A stretch of 64,000 nt of DNA from Mycobacterium sp. ACS4054 (lineage in GTDB: Bacteria; Actinomycetota; Actinomycetes; Mycobacteriales; Mycobacteriaceae). Under the pieces are notes generated by a model that had not been told where the DNA came from, searched no databases, and saw only the letters and a program-made list of their open reading frames with translations. This document shows positions 35,639-44,494 of the stretch, one piece after another. Each line of letters opens with the position of its first letter. Within the stretch, counting starts at the first letter, position 1. The position numbers were made by a program, and so were the translations under genes. Location: assembly GCF_001667275.1 (NCBI RefSeq), contig NZ_LZHV01000077.1, positions 18,288-82,287 of the forward strand, read 5' to 3'.

Positions 35639-36484
35639 TCACTTGACGGGCTGAGCGTATTGGTGCGGTTTTGGTTGTCGCAAGGTGGTCACGTCCACCC
35701 GGTCGGCCTGCCGGACGGACATGCGCGCGCCGACGCGCTTGATGCTGTCCTCCGCGCCGCCCGGGATGTTCATCGCCGCGGCCAGGGTGGGTGGATCGCC
35801 AATCGCCAGAATCGAATACGGGGGCGACAGGGTCTTGGTGTCGATGGTCAGCGAGCCAGGCATACCCGCCACCCAGGTATCGACACCCACCCGCACCGAC
35901 TGGTGCGCGTCGTTGATCTCCATCGCCTCCGCCCCGGCGGCCCGCAGTTCGTTGATGACGTCGAGCATCACCTCCGGCGCGACGCCCGGACCGGGGTCGT
36001 CGATGGTGACGGTGACCCCCGGCCCAGTGGCCCCCACCGCGCCCGCCAGGATGGACAGGGCCGCCAGCTTGGCCTGGGCTGCCGCAATGGCGGCCTGGTC
36101 GTTGTTGCCGGACGCCTGCAGCGAATTCAGGGTGTCCTGCAGTTCGGTCACTTCGGCGTTCAGGGTGGCCTCGCGCTGGCGCAACGAATCCAGCAACACC
36201 AACAGGTCCGCCGGGCGCGCCGTCTCCAGCGAGTCGCCCGACTCGTTCTGGCGGACCTGCGTGACGATGGCGACGCCCAGCAGCAGGCACAACAGCGTCG
36301 CCAACGTTCCGAACGCGAACCGGGAGCGGCCGCTGCGGACCAGCCCCGACAGCCCCGTGCGGCGCACCGCACCGATCTGCGGGCGGGGGCGGTTCGCCGG
36401 CAGCTCGTGGCGGCCGTGGGGCGAACGGCTTGCCGCGTCAGCACTTTCGGGGGCGCCGTCCGGCGGATCTTCGCTCACCATCAC
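35639..36484 (-). CDS. DUF881 membrane protein (Rv1825-like)
   Basis: A 281-residue bitopic protein. A short cytoplasmic tail precedes one helix near residues 55-76 (FGTLATLLCLLLGVAIVTQV), then a predicted coiled coil (LLVLLDSLRQREATLNAEVTELQDTLNSL) and the DUF881 domain with GPGVTVTIDDPGPGV, VINELRAAGAEAMEIND and PYSILAIGDPPTL. DUF881/YlxW-type proteins sit beside division or sporulation genes in other Gram-positives; no molecular role is established. The GTG start overlaps the preceding stop; ATG 36481 is the alternative. It pairs with a second DUF881 gene across a small-basic-protein gene. Confidence 0.88.
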   Translation of the reverse strand: MMVSEDPPDGAPESADAASRSPHGRHELPANRPRPQIGAVRRTGLSGLVRSGRSRFAFGTLATLLCLLLGVAIVTQVRQNESGDSLETARPADLLVLLDSLRQREATLNAEVTELQDTLNSLQASGNNDQAAIAAAQAKLAALSILAGAVGATGPGVTVTIDDPGPGVAPEVMLDVINELRAAGAEAMEINDAHQSVRVGVDTWVAGMPGSLTIDTKTLSPPYSILAIGDPPTLAAAMNIPGGAEDSIKRVGARMSVRQADRVDVTTLRQPKPHQYAQPVK

Positions 36485-36813
36485 GCCCCGAACAGCCGGC
36501 GCCGCAGCGCGGCGGCGTTGCCGAAGATGCGGATCCCCAACACCACGATGATGGCCGTGGACAATTGCGTGCCCACACCCAACTGGTCACCGACGTAGAC
36601 GATCAGCGCCGCCACGAAAACGTTGAACACGAAAGAGATCACGAAGACTTTGGGGTCGAAGATCCGTTCCAGGTAGGCGCGCAACCCGCCGAACACCGCA
36701 TCGAGCGCGGCGACCACCGCGATGGGCAGGTAGGGCTGGACGACCTCGGGCACGGCGGGGTGGAAAACCAGGCCGAGCACGATGCCGATCGCCAGCGCCG
36801 CGATGCCGATCAT
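36481..36813 (-). CDS. Small basic protein Sbp (DUF1290, Rv1824-like)
   Basis: About 110 residues, membrane protein with three helices (IGIAALAIGIVLGLVF; YLPIAVVAALDAVFGGLRAYLERIF; VFNVFVAALIVYVGDQ), the conserved RAYLERIFDPKVFVISF stretch and the C-terminal LGIRIFGNAAALRRRLFG. This is the Sbp/DUF1290 family, found next to DUF881 proteins in many Firmicutes and actinobacteria. ATG 36813 starts at the conserved MIGIAALAIG; an ATG 22 codons upstream (36879) would overlap the neighbouring gene by 14 bases and is less likely. Function unknown, possibly envelope or division related. Confidence 0.87.
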   Translation of the reverse strand: MIGIAALAIGIVLGLVFHPAVPEVVQPYLPIAVVAALDAVFGGLRAYLERIFDPKVFVISFVFNVFVAALIVYVGDQLGVGTQLSTAIIVVLGIRIFGNAAALRRRLFGA

Positions 36814-36865
36814 GCCCGATTTCCCGTCCGCGAGCGCCGGGTGAGCGGTCTGGAGAGGACTTTTC

Positions 36866-37789
36866 TCACTGTGGCCCAATCTGTTTGGCGAACTTGATAT
36901 CGCGGATCGATCCGGCGGGCAGTGTCAGCCCGTCGGCCGCGTCCACGGTGACGACGACGCCGTAGGAGACCTCGAGGAGTTTGAGGCGCTGCCGGCCGGA
37001 GCTCTCGTCGAAGGCGTCCCGCATCGCGCGGGCCGGCCCCACCGCGAGGATCGTGTACGGGCTGCTGGTGGGGTTGTTGTCGACCAGGATCGCCCCGCCG
37101 GCTTGCCGAATGGTCGCGTTGGGTCCGATGCGGACGCCGCCGACTGAAATCGCCTCGGCGCCACTGGCCCACAACGAGTTGACGACGAGCTGCAGGTCCC
37201 GGTCCAGGATGATCTGCCTGCTGCCGCTGACCCGCTGCTTGGACACGTCGGAAAGATTGGGGCTGGCACCGGGATCCGTCACGGTCACCTTCAGGCCGGG
37301 GCCGATGACCGCCCGGTTGGCCGCCGCCAGGCCGAGCGCGTCCAGACGCGCCAGCAGCCGCTGCCCCTCGGCGTCGTCGGCCAGCGCGCGGCGCTGCACG
37401 TCGTCGACGCGCGCGGACAGCTCGCTGCGCCGCTGGGCGAGCCTGGCCGCGGTGCTCTCGGTCGACCGCACGTTGCCCAGCAGGAGCTGCTGCGCCGAAC
37501 GCACGCCGGGGGCGACCGAGCGGGCCTGCGCGACCGCGGCGGCGAAGACCGTCGCGATGAGCAGCGCCGCCAGCGCCTGCCACAGCCAGCCGAAGGCGCG
37601 TGCGCGCGCGGCGGGCGGGTCGGCGTCGCGACGCCTTTCGGCGGCCGCGGCGTAACCGGGATCCAGGTGCTCGGACAGCAGGGCGCGCAGCAGCGAGGGC
37701 ACCGGGATCAGCTGCGGGCGCGACGCCACGTGGGCGCTGCGCCCGGCATTGGGGTCGTAGCCGCCGAGCAGGCGGTCCGGGTCAGCCAT
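36866..37789 (-). CDS. DUF881 membrane protein (Rv1823-like)
   Basis: A 307-residue paralogue of the other DUF881 gene in this block. One helix near residues 65-88 (FGWLWQALAALLIATVFAAAVAQA) is followed by a coiled coil and the DUF881 domain (IGPGLKVTVTDPGASPN, LVVNSLWASGAEAISVGG, SPYTILAVGPARAMRDAF). The N-terminal cytoplasmic part is longer than in the partner. Two DUF881 proteins flanking Sbp suggest a complex of the three. Its start overlaps the pgsA2 stop by eight bases, so it is co-expressed with a phospholipid enzyme. Confidence 0.88.
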   Translation of the reverse strand: MADPDRLLGGYDPNAGRSAHVASRPQLIPVPSLLRALLSEHLDPGYAAAAERRRDADPPAARARAFGWLWQALAALLIATVFAAAVAQARSVAPGVRSAQQLLLGNVRSTESTAARLAQRRSELSARVDDVQRRALADDAEGQRLLARLDALGLAAANRAVIGPGLKVTVTDPGASPNLSDVSKQRVSGSRQIILDRDLQLVVNSLWASGAEAISVGGVRIGPNATIRQAGGAILVDNNPTSSPYTILAVGPARAMRDAFDESSGRQRLKLLEVSYGVVVTVDAADGLTLPAGSIRDIKFAKQIGPQ

Positions 37790-38402
37790 GCCGCGTCCTC
37801 TGGGGCCGGGAGGGCTCGTGTTTGAGCCTGGGCACCCGGCGGATGACCAGGGTCATCTGCACCACGTACAGTGCGAACGCCCACAGGTAGGCGTACATGC
37901 CCCAGATCAGGAACGCCCAGCCGCAGGCCCCGACGACCCGGCTCCACAGCGCGTTCCAGGTCCCCAGCAGGACCAGCGGGAAGCCGGACATCAACGCGAA
38001 CGTGGCGGCCTTGCCGATGTAGGTCACGGGCAGCGCGGACAGCCCGCGGCTCCACAGCAGCGGCAGCGTCGCGGCCAGCAGCCCGTCGCGGGCCAGCAGG
38101 ACGGCCACGAACCACCACGGCACGATCCCGCTCAGCGCCATCGTGACGGGAACGCAGATCATGTAGAGGCGGTCGACCGCCGGGTCGAGCAGAACGCCGA
38201 GCCGCGACGACTGGTCGAGCAGGCGGGCGATCTTGCCGTCGGCCCAATCCGACGCGCCGCTGAACATCAGGATCCCGACCGCCCAGCCGTTGGCGTGCGC
38301 GACCAGCAGGGCGTAGGCGAACACCCCGATGAGCACCAGACGGAGGACGCTCAGGGCGTTGGGCACCGTCAGCACCCGGTTCGGCGGAAGCTCCGGCTCC
38401 AT
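37782..38402 (-). CDS. pgsA2: CDP-alcohol phosphatidyltransferase PgsA2
   Basis: Membrane enzyme of 206 residues that transfers a phosphatidyl group from CDP-diacylglycerol to an alcohol. The complete CDP-alcohol motif is visible, with the Asp residues spaced as D-x2-D-G-x2-A-R-x8-G-x3-D-x3-D, beginning at DWADGKIAR. Several helices surround it. The M. tuberculosis gene is called a phosphatidylglycerophosphate synthase homologue, but acceptor specificity (glycerol phosphate or other) cannot be read from the sequence. It lies between secA2 and the DUF881/Sbp genes. Confidence 0.9.
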   Translation of the reverse strand: MEPELPPNRVLTVPNALSVLRLVLIGVFAYALLVAHANGWAVGILMFSGASDWADGKIARLLDQSSRLGVLLDPAVDRLYMICVPVTMALSGIVPWWFVAVLLARDGLLAATLPLLWSRGLSALPVTYIGKAATFALMSGFPLVLLGTWNALWSRVVGACGWAFLIWGMYAYLWAFALYVVQMTLVIRRVPRLKHEPSRPQRTRHG

Positions 38403-38463
38403 GAGGCGTGACCTTAACGCGGGCGTATTGCGTTCCGTTAAACGGACCGACCCGGGCCCCGGC

Positions 38464-40788
38464 TTAGCGGAAGACCCCGGGCAGGCTCAGCGTGGACAGC
38501 GTGTCGTCGGACAGCGGGTTGTCGTTGACCATGTACGTCCACGTCGACGTCGGGCGGGCGAGCTTGGACAGGTCGAGGCCCTGCTCCTCCTCGAGCACGT
38601 TCGCCGTCTCGAACGTCTGCTGCGCGGCCTCGATCGCATCGGCGGCCAGCGACGCGAACGCGTCGACCGCCAGCCGGTGGAACTCGTCGAGCGGGTTCTG
38701 CCGGCCCAGCGCGCGCAGGTGGATGCTTTCGCGGATGTCGGCCAGATAGGCCAGGTGGTCGGCCCAGCCGCGGTCGAGGTGATAGAGCATGATCTGCCGG
38801 CAGATCTTCTCCAGGCGGTCCTCTTCGATGTCCTTGGCCAGCCGCTTGTACCGCTTGGGCGCCAGTTCGGCGAGCTCCTCGCGCGCGGTTGCGGTGCGCA
38901 GCAACGTGTTCCGGCGATCGACGATGATGGCGCGCTGCTGGGCGATCAACTGGTTGTAGCGCCAGGTGTTGGCGTGCACGTCGAGCATCCGGCCCTCGGC
39001 GACGCGCTGCGCGTGGTCGAGCAGCCCGGCCGCCCTGGGGCTGACGATCCGGCCGTCCTCGTCGGTTTCCATGGGCAGCTTGTTGTGGTCGAGGTTGGCC
39101 GCCACGACGTCGTCTTCCCAGCTGGAGAAGAACACCGACGATCCGGGGTCGCCCTGCCGTCCGGCGCGCCCGCGCAGCTGATTGTCCAGCCGCTCGGTGT
39201 GATGCCGTCCCGTCCCGACCACGTGCAGGCCGCCGAGCTCGGCGACCCGGTCGTGGTCGGCTTCGTCGGAGCCCCCGAGCCGAATGTCGGTGCCCCGCCC
39301 CGCCATCTGCGTCGACACCGTGACCACCCCGTACTTACCGGCCTCGGCGATGACCTCCGCCTCCTCGGCGTCGTTCTTGGCGTTCAGCACCACCGCGGGC
39401 ACGCCGCGGCGCAGCAGCCGCTCGTGAAGTTCCTCGGATTCGGCCACGTCGCGGGTGCCGACCAGCACCGGCTGCCCGGTCTCGTGCACCTCGGCGATGT
39501 GCGCGACAATCGCGTCGTTCTTGGCGGCGGCGGTGATGTAGACGCGGTCGGACTCATCCTCGCGAATGTTGGGTTCGTTCGGGGGAATTGGCGACACGCC
39601 CAGCTTGTAGAACTGGCGCAGCTGCTCCCCGGCGGCGAGCGCGGTACCGGTCATGCCGCAGACGGTGTCATAGCGGTTGATCAGCGCCTGCACCGTGATG
39701 GTGTCGAGCACCTCGCCGGTTTCGGTGGTCTCGATGCCCTCCTTCGCCTCGACGGCGGCCTGCAGGCCATCGGGCCAGCGTTGCAGCTGCGCGATGCGGC
39801 CCCGGGCGGCGTTGATCAGGTGCACCGCGTCGTCCCGGACGATGTAGTGCACGTCGCGCTGCAACAGCACGTGCGCGTGCAGCGCGACGTTGACCTCGGT
39901 CAGGGTGGTGCCGACGTGCTCCTCGGAATAGAGGTCGATGCCGCCGAGCGCCTTCTCCACCTTGCGCGCGCCGACGTCGGTCAGATGGACGTTGCGGCTG
40001 TCGGAGTCGGTGTCGTAGTCGGTGTCCGGGGACAGCTCGCCGACCAGCTTGATGATCTCCAGCCGCGGCGTCTCGCGGTGGGTGGTGCCCGCCAGCACCA
40101 GCGGCACCAGGGCCTCGTCGACCAGCACCGAGTCGGCCTCGTCGATCAGGGCCACATCCGGGTTCGGCGACACCAGGTCGTCGACGTCGACCACGAGCTG
40201 GTCGCGCAGCACGTCGAACCCGATCTCGTTCACCGAGGCGTAGGTGACGTCGCAGCCGTAGGCGGCGCGGCGCTCCTCGCTGGTCGACTCGGCGGTGATC
40301 CAGCCGACGGTCAAACCCATCGCCTCGATGAGCGGGCCCATCCACTCCGCGTCGCGGCGGGCCAGGTAATCGTTGATCGTCACCACGTGCACGTGCCGCC
40401 CGGCCAGCGCGTAGCCGGCGGCCGCGATCGCCCCGGACAGCGTCTTGCCCTCACCGGTGGCCATCTCGATGACGTCGCCGGCCAGCATGCGCAGCGCGCC
40501 CAGCAGCTGCACGTCGAACGGGCGCAGCGAGGTGGCCCGTTCGGCCGCCTCCCGGGCGATCGCGAGGAACTGGGAGATGTCGGCGGACTCCGCGAGGTCG
40601 TCCAGTTTGAGCAGCCCGGCCGCCTTGCGAAGCTTCTCGTCCGTGAGGCCGGCGGCCTCCTCGTCGTATTCGGACGAGTCGGTGACCTGGGAAAGGGATC
40701 GGCTGCGGTTCTTTTCGGTGCTGGCGCCGAGCAGTTTCCAGAATCGGCTGCTCAGGCGGCCGGGTTGCGGGCGGCTGGTCTTTGGCAC
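38464..40788 (-). CDS. secA2: Accessory Sec ATPase SecA2
   Basis: Accessory preprotein-translocase ATPase, 774 residues, shorter than housekeeping SecA1. Walker A is MATGEGKT (residues 109-116), the DEAD-like Walker B is LIDEADSVLVDEAL, and the second motor half shows STQMAGRGTDIRLGG and QLRGRAGRQGDPGSS. The C-terminal zinc-finger/SecB tail of SecA1 is missing, as in other SecA2 proteins. In pathogenic mycobacteria SecA2 exports a small set of virulence factors and works with SecYEG. GTG 40788 is chosen because homology begins there. It follows ilvG by 38 bases. Confidence 0.96.
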   Translation of the reverse strand: MPKTSRPQPGRLSSRFWKLLGASTEKNRSRSLSQVTDSSEYDEEAAGLTDEKLRKAAGLLKLDDLAESADISQFLAIAREAAERATSLRPFDVQLLGALRMLAGDVIEMATGEGKTLSGAIAAAGYALAGRHVHVVTINDYLARRDAEWMGPLIEAMGLTVGWITAESTSEERRAAYGCDVTYASVNEIGFDVLRDQLVVDVDDLVSPNPDVALIDEADSVLVDEALVPLVLAGTTHRETPRLEIIKLVGELSPDTDYDTDSDSRNVHLTDVGARKVEKALGGIDLYSEEHVGTTLTEVNVALHAHVLLQRDVHYIVRDDAVHLINAARGRIAQLQRWPDGLQAAVEAKEGIETTETGEVLDTITVQALINRYDTVCGMTGTALAAGEQLRQFYKLGVSPIPPNEPNIREDESDRVYITAAAKNDAIVAHIAEVHETGQPVLVGTRDVAESEELHERLLRRGVPAVVLNAKNDAEEAEVIAEAGKYGVVTVSTQMAGRGTDIRLGGSDEADHDRVAELGGLHVVGTGRHHTERLDNQLRGRAGRQGDPGSSVFFSSWEDDVVAANLDHNKLPMETDEDGRIVSPRAAGLLDHAQRVAEGRMLDVHANTWRYNQLIAQQRAIIVDRRNTLLRTATAREELAELAPKRYKRLAKDIEEDRLEKICRQIMLYHLDRGWADHLAYLADIRESIHLRALGRQNPLDEFHRLAVDAFASLAADAIEAAQQTFETANVLEEEQGLDLSKLARPTSTWTYMVNDNPLSDDTLSTLSLPGVFR

Positions 40789-40826
40789 AGGTCAACGGTA
40801 CGCGGTGGGCGGACCCACCCGGCTCA

Positions 40827-42470
40827 TCAGGCGAGGTTGGACCGGCGCGGATAGGCGATGCTCGGGTCGGTGAGGACGTTGACCACCGACGGCAGGCCGC
40901 TGGCGAAGGCGCGTTCCAGCGCCGGCCGCAGCTCGACGGGCGCGGAGACCAGCTCGCCGTGGCCGCCCAGGGCGCGCACCACCTCGTCGTAGCGGGTGCC
41001 CGGACGCAGTTCCGCCACGACCGAGTAGCCGTACAACGCCTCCATGGGGTGCTTCTCCAGCCCCCAGATCCCGTTGTTGCCGATCACCGAGACGACGGGC
41101 ACGTTGTGCCGGACCAGGGTGTCCCATTCCATCCCGCTGAAGCCGAACGCGCCGTCGCCCTGCAGCAGGACGACCTGACGGTCCGGCCGGGCCAGCTTGG
41201 CGGCCAGGGCGTAACCGGGGCCCGAGCCGAGGCAGCCGTACGGGCCGCTGTCCAGCCAGCAGCCCGGCTGGTAGCTGTCGATGACCCGCCCGGCGTAGGA
41301 CCCGAAGTCGCCGGCGTCGATCACCACGATGGCGTCGCGATCCAGCATCGGCGCGAGTTCGGAGTACACCCGCATCGGATGCAGCGGGGTGCGGTCGTCG
41401 GCCAGCTCGGCCTTTTCCTTTGCCCGCGCCGCGGTTTCCGCCGCCCGCAGTTCGTCGATCCAGTCGCGGTGGTCGCTGTGGCCCCCGGGGGCCAGCGCCG
41501 CCAGTATCGAAAGCAGGTCGCCGTACAGTTCGGCCTCGACCGGGCGGGGATGTTCGCGTTCGGGTTCGGCGCGGTCGGCCACGATGAGCCGCGTCTGCGG
41601 CCCGAACACCGCCCCGAAGCCCAGCCGGAAGTCCATCGGCACGCCGACGATCAGCGCAACGTCGGCCTCCCCCAACGCTTTTCCGCGCACCCGCGAGAAC
41701 GCCAACGGGTGATCGGCGGGCACCGCGCCGCGAGCCATCCCGTTCATCAGCACCGGGATCTGTAGTTCCTCGGCGAGCCGTAGCAGGGCCGCCTCCCCGT
41801 GTCCCCACCACAGGTTGGTGCCCGCCATGATCACCGGCCGCTGCGCGGCGGACAGGACGCCGGCGGCCCGGCCGAGCGCCTCGCCATCGGGAGCGGGCCC
41901 CGGCGGCAGGTCGGCGAGGGCGCCGGGGCGGCCGTGATCCTCGGACATGGAAAAGACGTGGTCCATGGGGAAGTCGACGAAGCCGACGCCCGACGGCGCG
42001 CCGACCGCCGCCCGCAACGCCTCGTCGACGAGCCGGCCGGCGTCCTCGGCCGACTGGGCCGTGGCGGCGAACCGCGCCAGCGGCGCCACGAACGGCACGT
42101 GGTCGATCTCCTGCAGCGAGCCCATGCCCCAGCGCTGCGCGGGCGCCCGGCCACCCAGCACCACCAGGGGCGAGGAGTTCTGCTGCGCCGCCGCCATCGC
42201 GCTCATCCCGTTGGTGACGCCCGGTCCCGCGGTGAGAGCGGCCACGCCGGGCACCCTGGTGACCTTCGACCAGCCCTCGGCGGCGAAGGCGGCGGTCTGT
42301 TCGTGGCGGGTGTCGACCAGCCGAATGCCCTCCTCGCGGCAGCCGTCGTAAACGGAGAACAGGTGTCCGCCGGACAACGTGAAGACGGTGTCGACCCCGC
42401 TGGCCCGCAGCCGTCGCGCGACCAGCCGGCCGGCGTGCAATGTTTGTGTGGGGATGGCGTCGGTGCTCAT
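40827..42470 (-). CDS. ilvG: Acetolactate-synthase-like TPP enzyme IlvG
   Basis: A 547-residue thiamine-diphosphate enzyme of the acetolactate synthase/oxalyl-CoA decarboxylase superfamily. The cofactor-activating Glu57 is in DTRHEQTAAFAAEGW, and the TPP motif runs from GDGAFGFSGMEWDT to VSVIGNNGIWG. It lacks a neighbouring small regulatory subunit, and the true ilvB is expected elsewhere, so its reaction is uncertain: acetolactate formation or another 2-hydroxyacyl-CoA type lyase. It is the first gene of the long minus-strand block, divergent from bacA with a 93-base gap. Confidence 0.85.
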   Translation of the reverse strand: MSTDAIPTQTLHAGRLVARRLRASGVDTVFTLSGGHLFSVYDGCREEGIRLVDTRHEQTAAFAAEGWSKVTRVPGVAALTAGPGVTNGMSAMAAAQQNSSPLVVLGGRAPAQRWGMGSLQEIDHVPFVAPLARFAATAQSAEDAGRLVDEALRAAVGAPSGVGFVDFPMDHVFSMSEDHGRPGALADLPPGPAPDGEALGRAAGVLSAAQRPVIMAGTNLWWGHGEAALLRLAEELQIPVLMNGMARGAVPADHPLAFSRVRGKALGEADVALIVGVPMDFRLGFGAVFGPQTRLIVADRAEPEREHPRPVEAELYGDLLSILAALAPGGHSDHRDWIDELRAAETAARAKEKAELADDRTPLHPMRVYSELAPMLDRDAIVVIDAGDFGSYAGRVIDSYQPGCWLDSGPYGCLGSGPGYALAAKLARPDRQVVLLQGDGAFGFSGMEWDTLVRHNVPVVSVIGNNGIWGLEKHPMEALYGYSVVAELRPGTRYDEVVRALGGHGELVSAPVELRPALERAFASGLPSVVNVLTDPSIAYPRRSNLA

Positions 42471-42563
42471 AACCGCAGCCTATCCAGATCCTTCCGGTAC
42501 CTTCGCCGAAGGATTTGAAGTTCCAGCACAGTCCACCGGCTCGATCGTGAGGAGTAAGCGACC

Positions 42564-44489
42564 ATGGGCCCAAAGCCGTTCAAGCCCTCGATCAACTGGT
42601 CGGCGGCCGCCGTGGATTCCCTCCGGTGGGTCGCCATCGCGTGGTTGATCAGCGCCGTGTGTCTCTTCGTCGCGCTGGTGGCGTTCCGGTACCTCACGCC
42701 GTGGGGGCGGCAGTTCTGGCGGATCACCCGCGGCTACTTCGTCGGGGCGCGCAGCGTCGGTGTGTGGCTGATGCTCGGGGTGTTGTTGCTCTCGGTGTTG
42801 CTGTCGGTGCGGCTGACGGTGTTGCTCAGCTACCAGGGCAACGATCTGTACACGGCGGTGCAGAAGGCGGTGCAGGGCGTGGCGGCCGACGACGACGCGG
42901 TCAAACAGTCCGGCATTCATGGCTTCTGGATGTCGATCGCCATCTTCAGCGTGCTGGCCACCCTGTACGTCATCCGGTTCATGATCGACATCTACCTGAC
43001 GCAGCGGTTCATCATCGCCTGGCGCATGTGGCTGACCGCCCACCTCACCGACGACTGGCTCGACGGCAGGGCCTACTACCGGGACCTGTTCATCGACAAC
43101 ACGATCGACAACCCCGACCAGCGCATCCAGCAGGACATCGACATCTTCACCGCGAATGCCGGTGGTACGCCGAACATTCCGTCGAACGGGACCGGCAGCA
43201 CCCTGCTGTTCGGGGCGGTCAATGCGGTGGCCTCGGTGATCTCGTTCGCGGCGATCCTGTGGAACCTGTCCGGAAACCTCAACGTGTTCGGCGTCGACTT
43301 CCCGCGCGCGATGTTCTGGACGGTCCTGGTGTATGTGTTCGTCGCCACGCTGGTCGCCATCTGGCTGGGGCATCCGTTGATCCGGCTGAGCTTCAACAAC
43401 GAGAAACTCAACGCCGCGTTCCGGTATGCCTTGGTGCGCCTGCGGGATGCCGCCGAGGCCGTGGGCTTCTACCGCGGTGAGCGCGTCGAGCGGTCGCAAC
43501 TGTGGCGCCGGTTCACCCCGATCATCGACAACTACCGCAAGTTCGTGCGCCGAACCATCATCTTCAACGGCTGGAACTGGTCGGTGTCGCAGGCCATCGT
43601 CCCGCTGCCGTGGGTGATTCAGGCGCCGCGCTTGTTCGCTGGGCAGATCGACTTCGGTGACGTCGGCCAGAGCGCGACCGCCTTCGGCAACATCCACGAT
43701 TCGTTGTCGTTCTTCCGGAACAACTACGACGCCTTTGCGGCCTTCCGTGCGGCCATCATCCGGTTGCACGGGCTGGTCGACGCCAACAGCCAGGGCCGTG
43801 CGCTGCCGAGCATGCTGGTCAAGCCCAGCGAAGACTCGGCCGTCGAACTCCGCGACGTCGAGGTGCGCACGCCGAGCGGCGACCGGTTGATCGACCCGCT
43901 GGATGTTCAACTGGCCGAAGGTGATTCGCTGGTGATCACCGGGCGCTCCGGTGCCGGCAAGACCACGCTGCTGCGCAGTCTCGCCGAGCTGTGGCCGTAC
44001 GCTTCCGGGACCCTGTGCCGCCCGGACGGCGACAACGCGACGATGTTCCTGTCGCAGCTGCCGTACGTGCCGCTGGGCAACCTGCGCACCGTGGTGTGCT
44101 ACCCGAACTCGCCGGACGGCGTCTCCGAGGACGAGCTGCGTGAGGTGCTGAACAAGGTCGCCCTGGCCCCCCTGCTCGATCGGCTCGAGGAGGAACGGGA
44201 TTGGGCCAAGGTGCTTTCGCCCGGCGAGCAGCAGCGTGTCGCCTTCGCGCGAATCCTGCTCACCAAGCCCAAGGCGGTGTTCCTGGACGAGGCCACCTCC
44301 GCGCTGGACGAGGGGCTGGAATTCGCGCTCTACCAACTGGTGCGGACCGAACTGCCGGACTGCGTGGTCGTGAGCGTCAGTCACCGGCCCACCGTCGAGC
44401 AGCACCACGAACAGGAGCTGCAACTGCTCGGTGGCGGACCGTGGCGGCTGGGTCCGGTCGAGGAGAAGAAGGAGCCTGCGCGCGTCTAG
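42564..44489 (+). CDS. bacA: BacA (Rv1819c-like) SbmA/BacA-type ABC transporter
   Basis: A 641-residue fused membrane-ATPase protein. The N-terminal half has about six helices in the SbmA/BacA-like fold (WLMLGVLLLSVLLSVRLTVLLSYQG; GRAYYRDLFIDNTIDNPDQRIQQDI). The C-terminal nucleotide-binding domain contains Walker A GRSGAGKTTLLR near residue 460, signature LSPGEQQRVAFARI and Walker B AVFLDEATSALDE. In M. tuberculosis it imports hydrophilic solutes including cobalamin and bleomycin through a large cavity. It is divergent from ilvG and converges with the flavoprotein gene after five bases; PE_PGRS33, next in H37Rv, is absent. Confidence 0.95.
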   Translation: MGPKPFKPSINWSAAAVDSLRWVAIAWLISAVCLFVALVAFRYLTPWGRQFWRITRGYFVGARSVGVWLMLGVLLLSVLLSVRLTVLLSYQGNDLYTAVQKAVQGVAADDDAVKQSGIHGFWMSIAIFSVLATLYVIRFMIDIYLTQRFIIAWRMWLTAHLTDDWLDGRAYYRDLFIDNTIDNPDQRIQQDIDIFTANAGGTPNIPSNGTGSTLLFGAVNAVASVISFAAILWNLSGNLNVFGVDFPRAMFWTVLVYVFVATLVAIWLGHPLIRLSFNNEKLNAAFRYALVRLRDAAEAVGFYRGERVERSQLWRRFTPIIDNYRKFVRRTIIFNGWNWSVSQAIVPLPWVIQAPRLFAGQIDFGDVGQSATAFGNIHDSLSFFRNNYDAFAAFRAAIIRLHGLVDANSQGRALPSMLVKPSEDSAVELRDVEVRTPSGDRLIDPLDVQLAEGDSLVITGRSGAGKTTLLRSLAELWPYASGTLCRPDGDNATMFLSQLPYVPLGNLRTVVCYPNSPDGVSEDELREVLNKVALAPLLDRLEEERDWAKVLSPGEQQRVAFARILLTKPKAVFLDEATSALDEGLEFALYQLVRTELPDCVVVSVSHRPTVEQHHEQELQLLGGGPWRLGPVEEKKEPARV

Positions 44490-44494
44490 CGCGC

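Noticed and set aside
38329..40854. An 841-codon open frame on the plus strand, antisense to secA2 and pgsA2
   Set aside because: It is longer than secA2 but composed of Arg/Gly/Val/Asp-rich low-information sequence expected from the antisense frame of a high-G+C gene; secA2 motifs on the other strand are unmistakable.
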